A stretch of 64,000 bases of DNA, taken from an uncultured Paracoccaceae bacterium (GTDB lineage Bacteria > Pseudomonadota > Alphaproteobacteria > Rhodobacterales > Rhodobacteraceae). Under the pieces are notes generated by a model. It was not told the origin of the DNA and did not search any database. It saw nothing but the letters and a program-made list of their open reading frames with translations. A program made the position numbers and the translations under genes. Of the stretch, positions 25,959 through 34,386 are shown piece after piece; position 1 is the stretch's first letter; every line of letters starts with the position of its first letter. Location of the stretch: positions 44,128 through 108,127 of the forward strand of contig OY288152.1 in the NCBI GenBank assembly GCA_958439195.1. The letters are read 5' to 3'.

Positions 25959-27554
25959 TCAGGCCACATCGAATTCCAGCGGTTTGACCTGCTGGAACAT
26001 GCCGGTCGATTCCAGCGTTTCCACCACCTTCGGATCAATCGCCTGATCCAGATACAGGATGGCGATGGCGTCCTGCCCCACCCCGGACCGGCCAAGGGTA
26101 AAGTTGGCGATGTTGACGCTGTTCTTGCCCATCGTCATCCCCAACAGACCGATGATGCCCGGCACGTCTTCGTTGGTGGTATAAAGCATGTGGCGGCCAA
26201 TTTCGGCGTCGATATTGATGCCCTTGATCTGGATGAAGCGCGGCTTCCCATCGCTGAAGCACGTCCCCGCAACCGACCGCTCACGCTTGTCCGTCACCAT
26301 CGTGACCTTGATGTATGCATCGAACACGCCGGTTTTTTCCTGACGGGTGGTGGAAATCAGGATCCCGCGTTCCTTGGCCACGATGGGGGCGGAAACCAGG
26401 TTCACATCAGGATTCTGGGTTTTCAGCACACCCGCAATGACCGACTGATTCAACGCCGCAAGGTTCATTTCGGCAACGGTGCCATCGTAAAGGATATTGA
26501 TGGCCTTGATCGGTTCATCCGTCATCTGCCCGATGAAAGCCCCAAGATGCGAGGCCAGCTTGACCCACGGCCCCATGACGGCCGCTTCCTCGGCCGTGAC
26601 ATTGGGCATGTTCAGCGCGTTCTGCACGGCTCCGGTAAGCAGGTAGTCGGACATCTGTTCCGCCACTTGCAGCGCGACGTTTTCCTGCGCTTCGGTCGTC
26701 GCCGCGCCCAGATGCGGGGTGCAGACGACGTTGGGGTGATTGAACAGGACGTTGTCGGCGGCGGGTTCCACCTCGAACACATCCAGCGCGGCGGCGGCGA
26801 CCTGGCCTGCATCCAGCGCGTCCTTCAGTGCCACCTCATCAATCAACCCGCCACGGGCGCAGTTGATGATACGGACGCCCTTTTTGGTTTTCGCCAGATT
26901 TTCGCGCGACAGGATATTGCGGGTCTTGTCCGTCAGCGGGACATGCAGGGTGATGAAATCGGCCCGTGCCAGCAGATCATCCAGTTCCACCTTGGTCACG
27001 CCAAGCTGTTTTGCGCGTTCTTCCGACAGAAAGGGGTCATAGGCGACCACCTTCATCTTTAGACCCACCGCACGGTCGCAGACGATGCCGCCGATATTGC
27101 CGGCACCGATGACACCCAGCGTCTTGTTGAACAGCTCCACCCCCATGAATTTCGACTTTTCCCACTTGCCCGCATGGGTAGAGGTGTTCGCTTCGGGGAT
27201 TTGCCGCGCGATGGAAAACATCATCGCAATGGCATGTTCGGCTGTGGTGATGGAATTGCCGAAAGGCGTGTTCATCACGATGACGCCCCGCTTGGACGCG
27301 GCGGGGATGTCGACGTTATCAACACCGATGCCGGCACGACCGACGACCTTCAGGTTGGTCGCCTGTTCCAGCAGTTTTTCGGTCACCTTGGTGGCAGAGC
27401 GGATGGCAAGTCCATCATATTGGCCGATGATTTCGGCCAGCTTTTCCTTGTCCTTGCCAAGTTTCGGCATGTAGTCCACCTCGATCCCGCGATCGCGGAA
27501 GATCTGGACAGCGGTTTCGGAGAGTTCGTCGGAAACGAGAACGCGGGGGGCCAT
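25959..27554 (-). CDS. serA: D-3-phosphoglycerate dehydrogenase (long form)
   Basis: The first committed enzyme of serine synthesis, oxidising 3-phosphoglycerate to phosphohydroxypyruvate with NAD. At 531 residues it is the long type with an extra intervening domain and a C-terminal ACT domain. The NAD motif is LGVIGAGNIGGIVCDRA, the catalytic Arg is in INCARGGLIDE and the catalytic His in VCTPHLGAAT. The ACT segment near the end (DVPGIIGLLGMTMGKNSVNI) may sense serine. ATG 27554 (MAPRVLVSDELS) is chosen over one four codons upstream. It follows serC on the same strand after 64 bp containing a hairpin, so serC-serA form an operon. Confidence 0.96.
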   Translation of the reverse strand: MAPRVLVSDELSETAVQIFRDRGIEVDYMPKLGKDKEKLAEIIGQYDGLAIRSATKVTEKLLEQATNLKVVGRAGIGVDNVDIPAASKRGVIVMNTPFGNSITTAEHAIAMMFSIARQIPEANTSTHAGKWEKSKFMGVELFNKTLGVIGAGNIGGIVCDRAVGLKMKVVAYDPFLSEERAKQLGVTKVELDDLLARADFITLHVPLTDKTRNILSRENLAKTKKGVRIINCARGGLIDEVALKDALDAGQVAAAALDVFEVEPAADNVLFNHPNVVCTPHLGAATTEAQENVALQVAEQMSDYLLTGAVQNALNMPNVTAEEAAVMGPWVKLASHLGAFIGQMTDEPIKAINILYDGTVAEMNLAALNQSVIAGVLKTQNPDVNLVSAPIVAKERGILISTTRQEKTGVFDAYIKVTMVTDKRERSVAGTCFSDGKPRFIQIKGINIDAEIGRHMLYTTNEDVPGIIGLLGMTMGKNSVNIANFTLGRSGVGQDAIAILYLDQAIDPKVVETLESTGMFQQVKPLEFDVA

Positions 27555-27593
27555 GATGGGCTCCATTTCAAAAGGTTACGAGGGGGAAGGTAG

Positions 27594-27611
27594 GGCGGGG
27601 TTCACCCCGCC
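27594..27611 (-). other. GC hairpin between serC and serA
   Basis: A perfect 7-bp stem GGCGGGG/CCCCGCC (27594-27600 with 27605-27611) around a TTCA loop, placed between the serC stop and the serA start. There is no T-run in the transcription direction. It may modulate serA relative to serC expression or protect the upstream mRNA end; the role is inferred only from position. Confidence 0.5.
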
Positions 27612-27618
27612 ATCCCGT

Positions 27619-28776
27619 TCAGGCCGCTTGCGCCAGCGCCGCGATCTCAGTGTGGAAGGCATGTGCGATCCACGGCATCAGCGCGGCCACATCAGCGGTT
27701 TCCACCGTTGATCCGCACCAGATGCGCAGGCCGGGAGGGGCATCGCGGTAAGCGCCCACATCATAGGCCACGCCTGCCTTTTCCAACCGCTTGGCCACAG
27801 CCTTGGCGAAGGCGTCACCATCGGTGATGCGGGGATCAACGAATTTCAGGCAGACACTGGTGGTTGACGCATGGGCCGGGCTTTCCGCCAGGTTCTGCAA
27901 CCACGGATTGGCGGCGCAGAATTCCCAGACCACGCGGGCATTGGCAGTGGCGCGGTCGATCAGGCCGGGCAGGCCGCCCACGGATTTGGCCCATTTCAGC
28001 GCGACAAGATAATCTTCGACCGCCAGCATGGATGGGGTATTGATGGTTTCACCCACGAAGATGCCTTCGATCAGCTTACCCTTTGATGTCAGGCGGAAAA
28101 TCTTTGGCAGGGGCCAGGCGGGGGTATAGGTTTCCAGACGTTCCACCGCACGAGGCGACAGGATCAGCATACCATGCGCGCCTTCGCCGCCCAGCACCTT
28201 TTGCCAGGAGAAGGTGGTGACATCGAGCTTGTCCCACGGCAGGTCCATTGCAAAGGCGGCTGAAGTGGCGTCACAGATCGTCAGGCCCGCGCGGGTGGCG
28301 GGGATGGCGTCACCGTTCGGGACGCGCACACCAGAGGTGGTGCCATTCCATGTGAAGACCACGTCGCTGTTGAAGTCGACGGTGGCAAGATCGACGATCT
28401 GGCCATAGGCGGCGGTTTTTACCGTTGCGTTCAGCTTGAGCTGTTTCACCGCATCGGTGACCCAGCCTTCGCCAAAGGATTCCCAGGCTAGCATCTCCAC
28501 CGGACGCGCGCCAAGCATCGTCCACATCGCCATTTCGACGGCACCCGTATCGGAACCGGGGACGATACCGATGCGGTAATCGGCAGGAACGTTCAGGATT
28601 TCACGTGTCAGATCAATGGCTTCGCGCAGCTTGGCCTTGCCGATTGCCGCGCGGTGCGAGCGGCCCAGCGGGGCGTCGGCGAGATGATCAAGGCTGAAGC
28701 CGGGAATTTTGGCACAGGGGCCAGAAGAAAAGCGCGGATTGGCCGGGCGCTTGGCCGGCGGGGTCAGGTCTGTCAT
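27619..28776 (-). CDS. serC: phosphoserine aminotransferase
   Basis: A PLP enzyme converting phosphohydroxypyruvate to phosphoserine. At 385 residues it belongs to the variant found in alphaproteobacteria: NPRFSSGPCAKIPGF at the N terminus, VPGSDTGAVEMAMWTMLG for phosphate binding, and the PLP lysine in TTFSWQKVLGGEGAHG. ATG 28776 (MTDLTPPAKRP) is chosen because the upstream open frame crosses the leader RNA. It is first in a serC-serA operon and divergent from serB. Control probably acts through the leader hairpins immediately before the start. Confidence 0.96.
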   Translation of the reverse strand: MTDLTPPAKRPANPRFSSGPCAKIPGFSLDHLADAPLGRSHRAAIGKAKLREAIDLTREILNVPADYRIGIVPGSDTGAVEMAMWTMLGARPVEMLAWESFGEGWVTDAVKQLKLNATVKTAAYGQIVDLATVDFNSDVVFTWNGTTSGVRVPNGDAIPATRAGLTICDATSAAFAMDLPWDKLDVTTFSWQKVLGGEGAHGMLILSPRAVERLETYTPAWPLPKIFRLTSKGKLIEGIFVGETINTPSMLAVEDYLVALKWAKSVGGLPGLIDRATANARVVWEFCAANPWLQNLAESPAHASTTSVCLKFVDPRITDGDAFAKAVAKRLEKAGVAYDVGAYRDAPPGLRIWCGSTVETADVAALMPWIAHAFHTEIAALAQAA

Positions 28777-28791
28777 GGTAGCCTTCCAGCT

Positions 28792-28838
28792 AAAAGCCCC
28801 TCGTTGGGGAGGGGTGTCCCACGGATGGGGATAGTGGG
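28792..28838 (-). ncRNA. serC leader RNA (two hairpins, attenuator-like)
   Basis: On the minus strand a first hairpin, CCCAC (28838-28834) with GTGGG (28822-28818), is followed by a second, CCCCTC (28814-28809) with GAGGGG (28802-28797). A CTTTT run comes next, 16 bases before the serC ATG. Two tandem hairpins, the second terminator-like, placed directly ahead of serC match the described alphaproteobacterial serC motif. That assignment is from memory of the motif layout; the pairings are seen directly. Confidence 0.6.
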
Positions 28839-28926
28839 TTGGCCGGGGTGGCACAAGCGGGAAAATTGCCCTAAAGCGGCGAAACGTCGTGCGAAAGCGA
28901 CGGGTTTGTTCACTATCGGAAACTTC

Positions 28927-29802
28927 ATGTTCATCGCCACGCTGCTGACGGCCCCGGCCACCCCGATCCTTGAACGCGCCACTGTTGAGGCGGTGCGAAA
29001 TGCCTGGGGCGGGGGGGATGCGGTCTGGCTGGAGCCTGGGGTGGCGGCGGAATTTCCTTTGGAGAACATGCCATTGAACCGCTGGGATGTATGGACTGGG
29101 TTGCAAGGTATGCGGGTCGATCTGGTGGTTCAACGGGCCGAGGGGCGGCGCAAGCGGGTGCTGCTGGCGGACATGGACAGCACCATGATCGAACAGGAAT
29201 GCATCGACGAACTGGCCGACGAGGCGGGTGTCGGCGCGCGGGTGGCGGAAATCACGAAGGCCGCGATGAATGGCGAATTGGACTTTGAAGCCGCGCTGCG
29301 AGAGCGGGTGGGGTTGTTGAAGGGGTTGCCGGTGGCCGTGATTGACAGGGTGATCCGCGACCGGATCACGCTGATGCCGGGGGGGCGGGAACTGGTGGCG
29401 ACCATGCGGGCCAACGGGGCCTATGCGGCGCTGGTATCGGGGGGATTTACCGCCTTTACCGCGCGGATCGCGGAGGTGCTTGGGTTTGACGAAAATCGCG
29501 CCAACACATTGATTTCAAGTGATAATATTCTGACTGGCGATGTGGCGGAACCCATTTTGGGGCGGCAGGCAAAGGTGGATGCCCTGGTAGAGATTGCTGC
29601 GCGGCTGGGGATGTCCGAGGCGGATGTGATGGCGGTGGGCGATGGGGCGAACGACCTGGGGATGTTAGGGCGGGCGGGGGCCGGTGTGGCGCTGCATGCA
29701 AAGCCCGTGGTGGCTGCGGAATGTGACATTCGGATCAATCACGGCGATCTGACGGCTTTGCTGTTCATCCAAGGCTATCACCGGGCAGATTTTGTTTCTT
29801 GA
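28927..29802 (+). CDS. serB: phosphoserine phosphatase
   Basis: The last step of serine synthesis. A 291-residue HAD phosphatase with LLADMDSTMIEQECIDELAD (Asp nucleophile and acid/base in DMDST), SGGFTAFTARIAEVLGFD, and MAVGDGANDLGMLGRAG for Mg binding. The N-terminal 75 residues form the variable domain usual in this group. ATG 28927 (MFIATLLTAP) is chosen; the open frame upstream to 28654 only shadows serC. Divergent from serC across 150 bp, so the two transcripts of the pathway share a control region. Confidence 0.95.
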   Translation: MFIATLLTAPATPILERATVEAVRNAWGGGDAVWLEPGVAAEFPLENMPLNRWDVWTGLQGMRVDLVVQRAEGRRKRVLLADMDSTMIEQECIDELADEAGVGARVAEITKAAMNGELDFEAALRERVGLLKGLPVAVIDRVIRDRITLMPGGRELVATMRANGAYAALVSGGFTAFTARIAEVLGFDENRANTLISSDNILTGDVAEPILGRQAKVDALVEIAARLGMSEADVMAVGDGANDLGMLGRAGAGVALHAKPVVAAECDIRINHGDLTALLFIQGYHRADFVS

Positions 29803-29918
29803 CCATCACTGGCGGGAATCGCGGTTCGCGCCAATAGGGTGATCTGTGGGGTTGCGGCGCACAGGATGCGCTGTGAGCGTGAGCGAAGAGTGAAGGCTGC
29901 GTTCCGCGTTACGTCTGG

Positions 29919-30599
29919 TCAGTTGGCGGCGGCGGGAGGGGTGATGAGGTTTGCGGCCTCCATCTCGGCCCGCGTGGGATACCACATGCCGTTCATGCCA
30001 ACCGACACCACCTTGACCACAAAATCCGCGGCAACACCCCGCGACAGGAAATGCGCGAACAGCTTGTTCGCGTCACGCTGACCTTCTTCATAGACCCATT
30101 CGGCAAAGGCAAATTCGTCGCGCCAACCGCTGTCTTCGCGGGTGCTTTCATAGTAGCTGCGGATGCTGTCCATGCCCCAGCTTGACGGATGCAGGCCGAT
30201 GCGGCCGCCCCGGTTCATCACCCGTTCGGTGCCTGCGGAAAACAGGATGGCGCAGGCGCTGGCGCATTCACCTTCGACTTCGGTGTTCAGGCCGTAATCC
30301 GTTATGATTGCAGCCATTTCATAGGCGGCCTCGATATACCCGCCATCTGACGTAAGGCGCATCGTGGTGATCCGTGAGGCGTTGCTGGACAGGATGGCGC
30401 GCAGGGCGTCGATGTCTTCGTAGGCGATGTCTCCCACGGTTTCATCGGCGGTCATGCCAGAATCCGGGTCGATCAGCGAGGTGTCGACAGGGGCGGCGGT
30501 GTTGTAGATTAGGCGATTGCCTTCGATGGTAAAGCGCGTATCGGCAAGCGCGGTTCCCGCCACAAAGGACAGGATCAGGGTCAGCAGGGCAGCACGCAC
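29919..30599 (-). CDS. exported ClpP-like protein, possible periplasmic serine hydrolase
   Basis: A 226-residue protein with an N-terminal signal peptide (LLTLILSFVAGTALAD). The body has a ClpP/crotonase-like layout: MRLTSDGGYIEAAYEMAAII, then GECASACAILFSAGTERVM, where CASAC places a Ser at the usual nucleophile position, then GGRIGLHPSSWG with a His. This is the COG3904-like group of uncharacterised periplasmic proteins. The GTG at 30599 is preferred: AAAGGGG precedes it by 7 bases. The longer ORF to 30656 adds a polar leader. It is divergent from the TSUP transporter gene. Confidence 0.75.
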   Translation of the reverse strand: MRAALLTLILSFVAGTALADTRFTIEGNRLIYNTAAPVDTSLIDPDSGMTADETVGDIAYEDIDALRAILSSNASRITTMRLTSDGGYIEAAYEMAAIITDYGLNTEVEGECASACAILFSAGTERVMNRGGRIGLHPSSWGMDSIRSYYESTREDSGWRDEFAFAEWVYEEGQRDANKLFAHFLSRGVAADFVVKVVSVGMNGMWYPTRAEMEAANLITPPAAAN

Positions 30600-30697
30600 G
30601 AGGTTCCCCTTTATCCGGCCTTTTCCGCAGTTTACCGCAGGCGGATCGGCGCGCAAGCGGGGTTTACTTCTGCTGCGAGGCCAGAGATATCGGCGGT

Positions 30698-31462
30698 ATG
30701 GTGTTCGAGGTTGCTACCCATCTTGCCCTGTTGCTGATCCTGGCTGCTTTTCTGGCGGGGTTCGTGGATGCCATCGCGGGGGGCGGCGGGTTGATCACGG
30801 TGCCGGCGCTGTTGCTGGCCGGTGCGTCGCCCATCGAGGCGCTGGCCACAAACAAGCTGCAAGGCACGTTCGGCGCGGCCACAGCGACGGCAAGCTATGC
30901 GCGGGCTGGGCATGTCGATCTGCGCCAACAGATTGGAATGGCGGTGATTTCCGGGATTGGCGGGGCATTGGGGGCGCTGGTGGCGCATCTGATTCCGGTG
31001 GAATTTCTTCGGGTGGTCATGCCGGTGATCCTGGTGGCTGTGGCGTTGTTTTTCGCGTTGAAACCGGGATTGAGCGATGCGGATCGGGTGCAGCGGATAC
31101 GTCCGGGCGTGTTTGCGGTGACGGCGGTGCCGTTGATTGCGGCCTATGACGGGTTCTTTGGGCCGGGGACGGGATCGTTCTTCATGCTGGCCTTCGTGAT
31201 GCTGGCGGGGTTTGGAGTGCTGAAGGCGACGGCACATACCAAGCTGTTGAATTTTTCCAGCAATATCGGGTCTTTGGCGGTGTTCATCCCATCGGGGGCG
31301 ATTTGGTGGGTGGTGGGATTGTGCATGGCGGTGGCGCAGGTGGCGGGATCGGCGATTGGCGCCAGACTGGCGATGCAGGTGGGATCGCGGCTGATAAAGC
31401 CGTTGCTGGTGGTGACATCCACGGCGATGGCGGCGCGGCTTTTGTGGCAGGTGTGGGCCTGA
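30698..31462 (+). CDS. TSUP family (TauE/SafE) membrane transporter
   Basis: A 254-residue inner-membrane protein with 7-8 hydrophobic segments. Family signatures are FLAGFVDAIAGGGGLITVPA at the N terminus, EALATNKLQGTFGAATATAS, and FFGPGTGSFFMLAFVMLAGF in the second half. The two repeated halves with Gly-rich motifs typify TSUP carriers (YfcA-like) that move sulfonates or other organic anions; the substrate is not evident. ATG 30698 is close to the divergent gene start. It ends 140 bp before the convergent zapE stop. Confidence 0.92.
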   Translation: MVFEVATHLALLLILAAFLAGFVDAIAGGGGLITVPALLLAGASPIEALATNKLQGTFGAATATASYARAGHVDLRQQIGMAVISGIGGALGALVAHLIPVEFLRVVMPVILVAVALFFALKPGLSDADRVQRIRPGVFAVTAVPLIAAYDGFFGPGTGSFFMLAFVMLAGFGVLKATAHTKLLNFSSNIGSLAVFIPSGAIWWVVGLCMAVAQVAGSAIGARLAMQVGSRLIKPLLVVTSTAMAARLLWQVWA

Positions 31463-31525
31463 ATTCGTGATTAACGGCAAGGGTTTGGGCGAAAAGGGCT
31501 GTGCCGCTGCCGGTGCAGACGGACA

Positions 31526-31548
31526 GTGCAGCAAAGTGTATGCACGCA
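31526..31548. repeat. 23-bp intergenic sequence, copy 1
   Basis: GTGCA, ten bases, then TGCAC and GCA. The same 23 bp with one mismatch recurs at 48319-48341. It lies between the convergent ends of the TSUP gene and zapE, where no protein promoter is expected. The GTGCA/TGCAC arms can form a dyad. Regulator site or the promoter of an unseen small RNA are possible. Confidence 0.6.
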
Positions 31549-31601
31549 ACGCACGGTGAAGGGGCGTTAACCTTACCGGCAGATTGACGATATGAGGCGG
31601 T

Positions 31602-32681
31602 TCAACTGCCCCAATCGGCGGCCTGCATTTCCCGCAAACGCGAGGCGGTGCGTTCGAATTCGAAGGCCCCTTCGCCTTCGATGTAAAGCCGTTCGGGGAC
31701 ATCGGCCGCGGAACAGATCAATTTGACCTTTGCTTCGTAAAGCGCGTCGATCAGGGTGACGAAACGCTTGGCTTCGTTGTAGTTGGATGCCGAGAGTTGG
31801 GGGATGTCTTCAAGGATCAGGACGCGGACGGCCTGCGCGATTGCGAGGTAATCGCCGGGACCAAGGGGACGGGCGCAAAGTTCCCAAAAGCTGGCACGGG
31901 CGATGCCGTTGGCAAAGCGCGGCACCTCGACCGTGCGACCATTGACGGGGAGCGAGAGGGTTTCGCCCGGTGCGCCCCCGGTCAGATCAGACCAGATGGC
32001 GTTCATTTCGCCGCGGACCCGGCCGGCAGGGTGGAAATACACCTGCGCGCCTTGCAGGCGGTGCTGGCGGTAATCTGTCGGACTTTGGAGTTCCACGACA
32101 TGCAAACGGTCATGGATCAGGTCGATGAAGGGCAGAAAGAGCGCGCGGTTCAGACCGTTGAGATACAGGTCTTCGGGCGGGCGGTTGGAGGTGGTGACGA
32201 TAACCACCCCACCCGCGAGGAGTTTTTCAAAAAGGCGGCCCACGACCATTGCATCAGTGATGTCGTTGATCTGCATTTCGTCAAAGGCCAGAAGCCGGGT
32301 GTCGCGCAGGATCGCTTCGGCCACAGGGGCGATCGGGTCTTCGACACCCTTCTTGCGCGCGTCATGCATCCCTTTGTGAACGGATTGCATGAAGGCGTGG
32401 AAATGCACGCGGCGTTTGGTGGTGATGGCGGTGGCGTCGGTGAACAGGTCCATCAGCATGGATTTGCCGCGCCCGACACCGCCCCAGAGATAAAGACCCT
32501 TTGGTGGAGTGACGGGTTTGGCGAAAAGGCCCGCGAACAGGCCGACCCGGCGGTCAGCATTGGTTTCAAGCCAGTGGCGCAGGCTTTCCAGCGTGGACAG
32601 GACGGCGTGCTGCGCCGGATCGGCGCGGAGCGTGCCGGAGGCGACGCGCTGGTCGTATATTTCGGTCAGGGTCTGGCGCAT
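31602..32681 (-). CDS. zapE: cell division protein ZapE (AFG1-like ATPase)
   Basis: A 359-residue P-loop ATPase. Walker A is LWGGVGRGKSMLMDLF, Walker B is LLAFDEMQINDITDAMVVGR, sensor I is VVIVTTSNRPPEDLY, and the C-terminal arginine region is QLSASNYNEAKRFVTLIDAL. ZapE associates with the Z-ring during constriction in E. coli; AFG1 relatives act on membrane protein quality control. ATG 32681 (MRQTLTEIYDQRV) matches the family; the open frame beyond it is rich in His, Pro and Arg and is not coding. Stand-alone minus-strand gene. Confidence 0.94.
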   Translation of the reverse strand: MRQTLTEIYDQRVASGTLRADPAQHAVLSTLESLRHWLETNADRRVGLFAGLFAKPVTPPKGLYLWGGVGRGKSMLMDLFTDATAITTKRRVHFHAFMQSVHKGMHDARKKGVEDPIAPVAEAILRDTRLLAFDEMQINDITDAMVVGRLFEKLLAGGVVIVTTSNRPPEDLYLNGLNRALFLPFIDLIHDRLHVVELQSPTDYRQHRLQGAQVYFHPAGRVRGEMNAIWSDLTGGAPGETLSLPVNGRTVEVPRFANGIARASFWELCARPLGPGDYLAIAQAVRVLILEDIPQLSASNYNEAKRFVTLIDALYEAKVKLICSAADVPERLYIEGEGAFEFERTASRLREMQAADWGS

Positions 32682-32843
32682 GTCCTTCGTGTAACGCGCC
32701 GGGGTTTTGGTGGAAAGGGCCAGCAACCGGGATGCCCCCCGGCGCCATCCGTTCGGATGGGTGCCTGACCTTTGGCGGTGGTGCAGTGCCAGAGGAGAGG
32801 GTCGGTTTATTACCATCACCGGGTTAGGCTGCGGCGACGCGAT

Positions 32844-33059
32844 ATGTGGGGCGATTTGCGGCGGGTTGAAGTGGCACAGATGTATGATGCAGGGCCGAGG
32901 CTGGCGCATGCCGGGCAGGACGCGTCTTTCGGACGAAGCTACGCGGTGCGTGGCGAGACGCTGCCGGAATTCAGGATGCCCCCCGGATGGTGGCTGCTGC
33001 CCGCCGTGATTGGCGGGTCGGTGGGTTGGTTCATGGTGATTTCGGCGGTCTTCTTCTGA
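32844..33059 (+). CDS. small C-terminally anchored membrane protein, hypothetical
   Basis: A 71-residue ORF with a hydrophilic N-terminal part and a hydrophobic C terminus (WWLLPAVIGGSVGWFMVISA), suggesting a tail anchor. I do not recognise a family. Starts are possible at ATG 32844 or ATG 32880, the latter giving MYDAGPRLAHAG; neither has a good ribosome-binding site. It lies between divergent zapE and the codirectional GAF gene, 46 bp before the latter. Confidence 0.5.
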   Translation: MWGDLRRVEVAQMYDAGPRLAHAGQDASFGRSYAVRGETLPEFRMPPGWWLLPAVIGGSVGWFMVISAVFF

Positions 33060-33105
33060 AGATCGGGCCGGACCCCGCCCGTGTGACAAGGATCACGCCA
33101 GGCGG

Positions 33106-33840
33106 GTGGATGCGCGAGAGGCAGGAACGGCATTGGCCCATCTTTACGGATTGAACCCGATCCGGCCAGAGACACCGCGCGCGCCGCGCATGTTCGTGGA
33201 ACCCGGTGATTTTGTGACGCTGGCGGAATTGGCGCTGGCGATTTCCGGCTGTGCGCATGTGTGCATCCGGCTGGCGAACCCCGAAAGCGGCGAGGCGCAG
33301 GTGGCGTTCTTTCCCGATGTCAGCGGTGTGGTTGATTTGCCTGCGGCGCTGTTGCCGGATGGGCCGGGGACGATGGATCGGGCGGCGCTGGAACGGGAGA
33401 TGGCAGCGGTGGGGATGCCGGGCATTGCGTTCTGGATCGGGTTTCCGCTGCGGTCGATGGAAGGCCGCGTCTTGGGCGTTCTGGGCGTGATGGATGTGCA
33501 GGAGCGCAGCCTGCCAGAGCCGGTTCTGGCGCAGTTGGCCCATCTGGCAGAGGTGCTGTCGCGCGGGATCGGGATGGCGGCATCTACGATCCGCACGATG
33601 GCGCGGCAATCGCTGGGGTTGATTGAAGACCTGACGGAATTGCAGGGCAAGGATGCGGCGTCGCCTGCGGTGACCGGGCTTTTGCGATTTGCCGCCGGGC
33701 GCGAGCCTTTGCCGGGGGAGTTTGTGGCGATGCAGCGGGCGGGGCTGGCCGAGATGGCGGCAGGGGCGCTGCGGTTGACACCGATGGCGCGGGACATGCT
33801 TTATATCCACGGGTTCCGGCTGCCACGGCGGGCGCCTTAG
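33106..33840 (+). CDS. GAF-domain protein
   Basis: A 244-residue cytoplasmic protein. Residues about 35-175 resemble a GAF sensory domain: ALAISGCAHVCIRLANPESG, a central VVDLPAALLPDG, GIAFWIGFPLRSMEGRVLGV ending in VLGVMDVQER, and a final helix QLAHLAEVLSRGIG. No output domain is attached. The GTG at 33106 is the only start giving the full N terminus, and its SD is weak. The ligand is unknown. It converges on the flgB-sigma chimera gene (stops 40 bp apart) and may be linked to the adjacent signalling genes only by location. Confidence 0.7.
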   Translation: MDAREAGTALAHLYGLNPIRPETPRAPRMFVEPGDFVTLAELALAISGCAHVCIRLANPESGEAQVAFFPDVSGVVDLPAALLPDGPGTMDRAALEREMAAVGMPGIAFWIGFPLRSMEGRVLGVLGVMDVQERSLPEPVLAQLAHLAEVLSRGIGMAASTIRTMARQSLGLIEDLTELQGKDAASPAVTGLLRFAAGREPLPGEFVAMQRAGLAEMAAGALRLTPMARDMLYIHGFRLPRRAP

Positions 33841-33880
33841 GCGGGGATCGCGCAGGGGTGATGCGGCCTGCGCGACAGGA

Positions 33881-34303
33881 TCAATCCGCCTCCATCGCCA
33901 CGATGCTTTCGCGCAGGCGGCCAACGGCGGCCTTTTTGATCTGGCTGACGCGGCCTGTTGTGACGCCAAGGATTTCGGCGATTTCGTAGACGTTCAGTTC
34001 TTCGGCGAATTCCATCTGTTCAACCGGCAATTCGACGGTGTTGCCATCCAGCGAGGCATTGAGCGGCACGCGGTAGCCAAGCCCACCATCGGCAAGCGTT
34101 CCACCCAGATGCCCGGCCGAGGTGCGGGCCAGATCAAAGCCGCCCGTGGCGCGGGTGAGTTCAGCGTCGAAGTCGAAATCGCGGGCCTTGAAGTTGGGCG
34201 TGGCGGCGTTGGCGATGTTGGAGGCGAGAATCTCGCCCCGCTTTTCGCGCAGCATCAGGGATTGGGCGTGCAGGCCTATAGAGTCCGCGAAACTGACCGT
34301 CAT
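33881..34303 (-). CDS. FlgB N-terminal / sigma factor region 4 chimera (flagellar deletion scar)
   Basis: A 140-residue ORF made of two unrelated parts. Residues 1-101 match the flagellar rod protein FlgB: a hydrophobic N-terminal helix, SNIANAATPNFKARDFDFDA, and SLDGNTVELPVEQMEFAE, which normally continues to a C-terminal rod helix. From about residue 101 the sequence instead reads EELNVYEIAEILGVTTGRVS and QIKKAAVGRLRE, the helix-turn-helix of sigma region 4 as found at the end of FliA. The junction, near 34000, is in frame. No other flagellar gene is in the window. The simplest reading is a deletion between flgB and a downstream fliA. Function as a rod protein is unlikely. Confidence 0.72.
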   Translation of the reverse strand: MTVSFADSIGLHAQSLMLREKRGEILASNIANAATPNFKARDFDFDAELTRATGGFDLARTSAGHLGGTLADGGLGYRVPLNASLDGNTVELPVEQMEFAEELNVYEIAEILGVTTGRVSQIKKAAVGRLRESIVAMEAD

Positions 34304-34386
34304 TGGTGTTGACCCTTGCTTGCCGGGATGTCCGGGTGTTCCGGCGCGGGGCTTGCAAGTGGCGTGCCAAGTGGGCGGGGGTGACG

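Noticed and set aside
33881..34303. Normal flagellar rod gene flgB
   Set aside because: The C-terminal rod helix is missing and replaced by a sigma region 4 sequence; there are no neighbouring rod genes.
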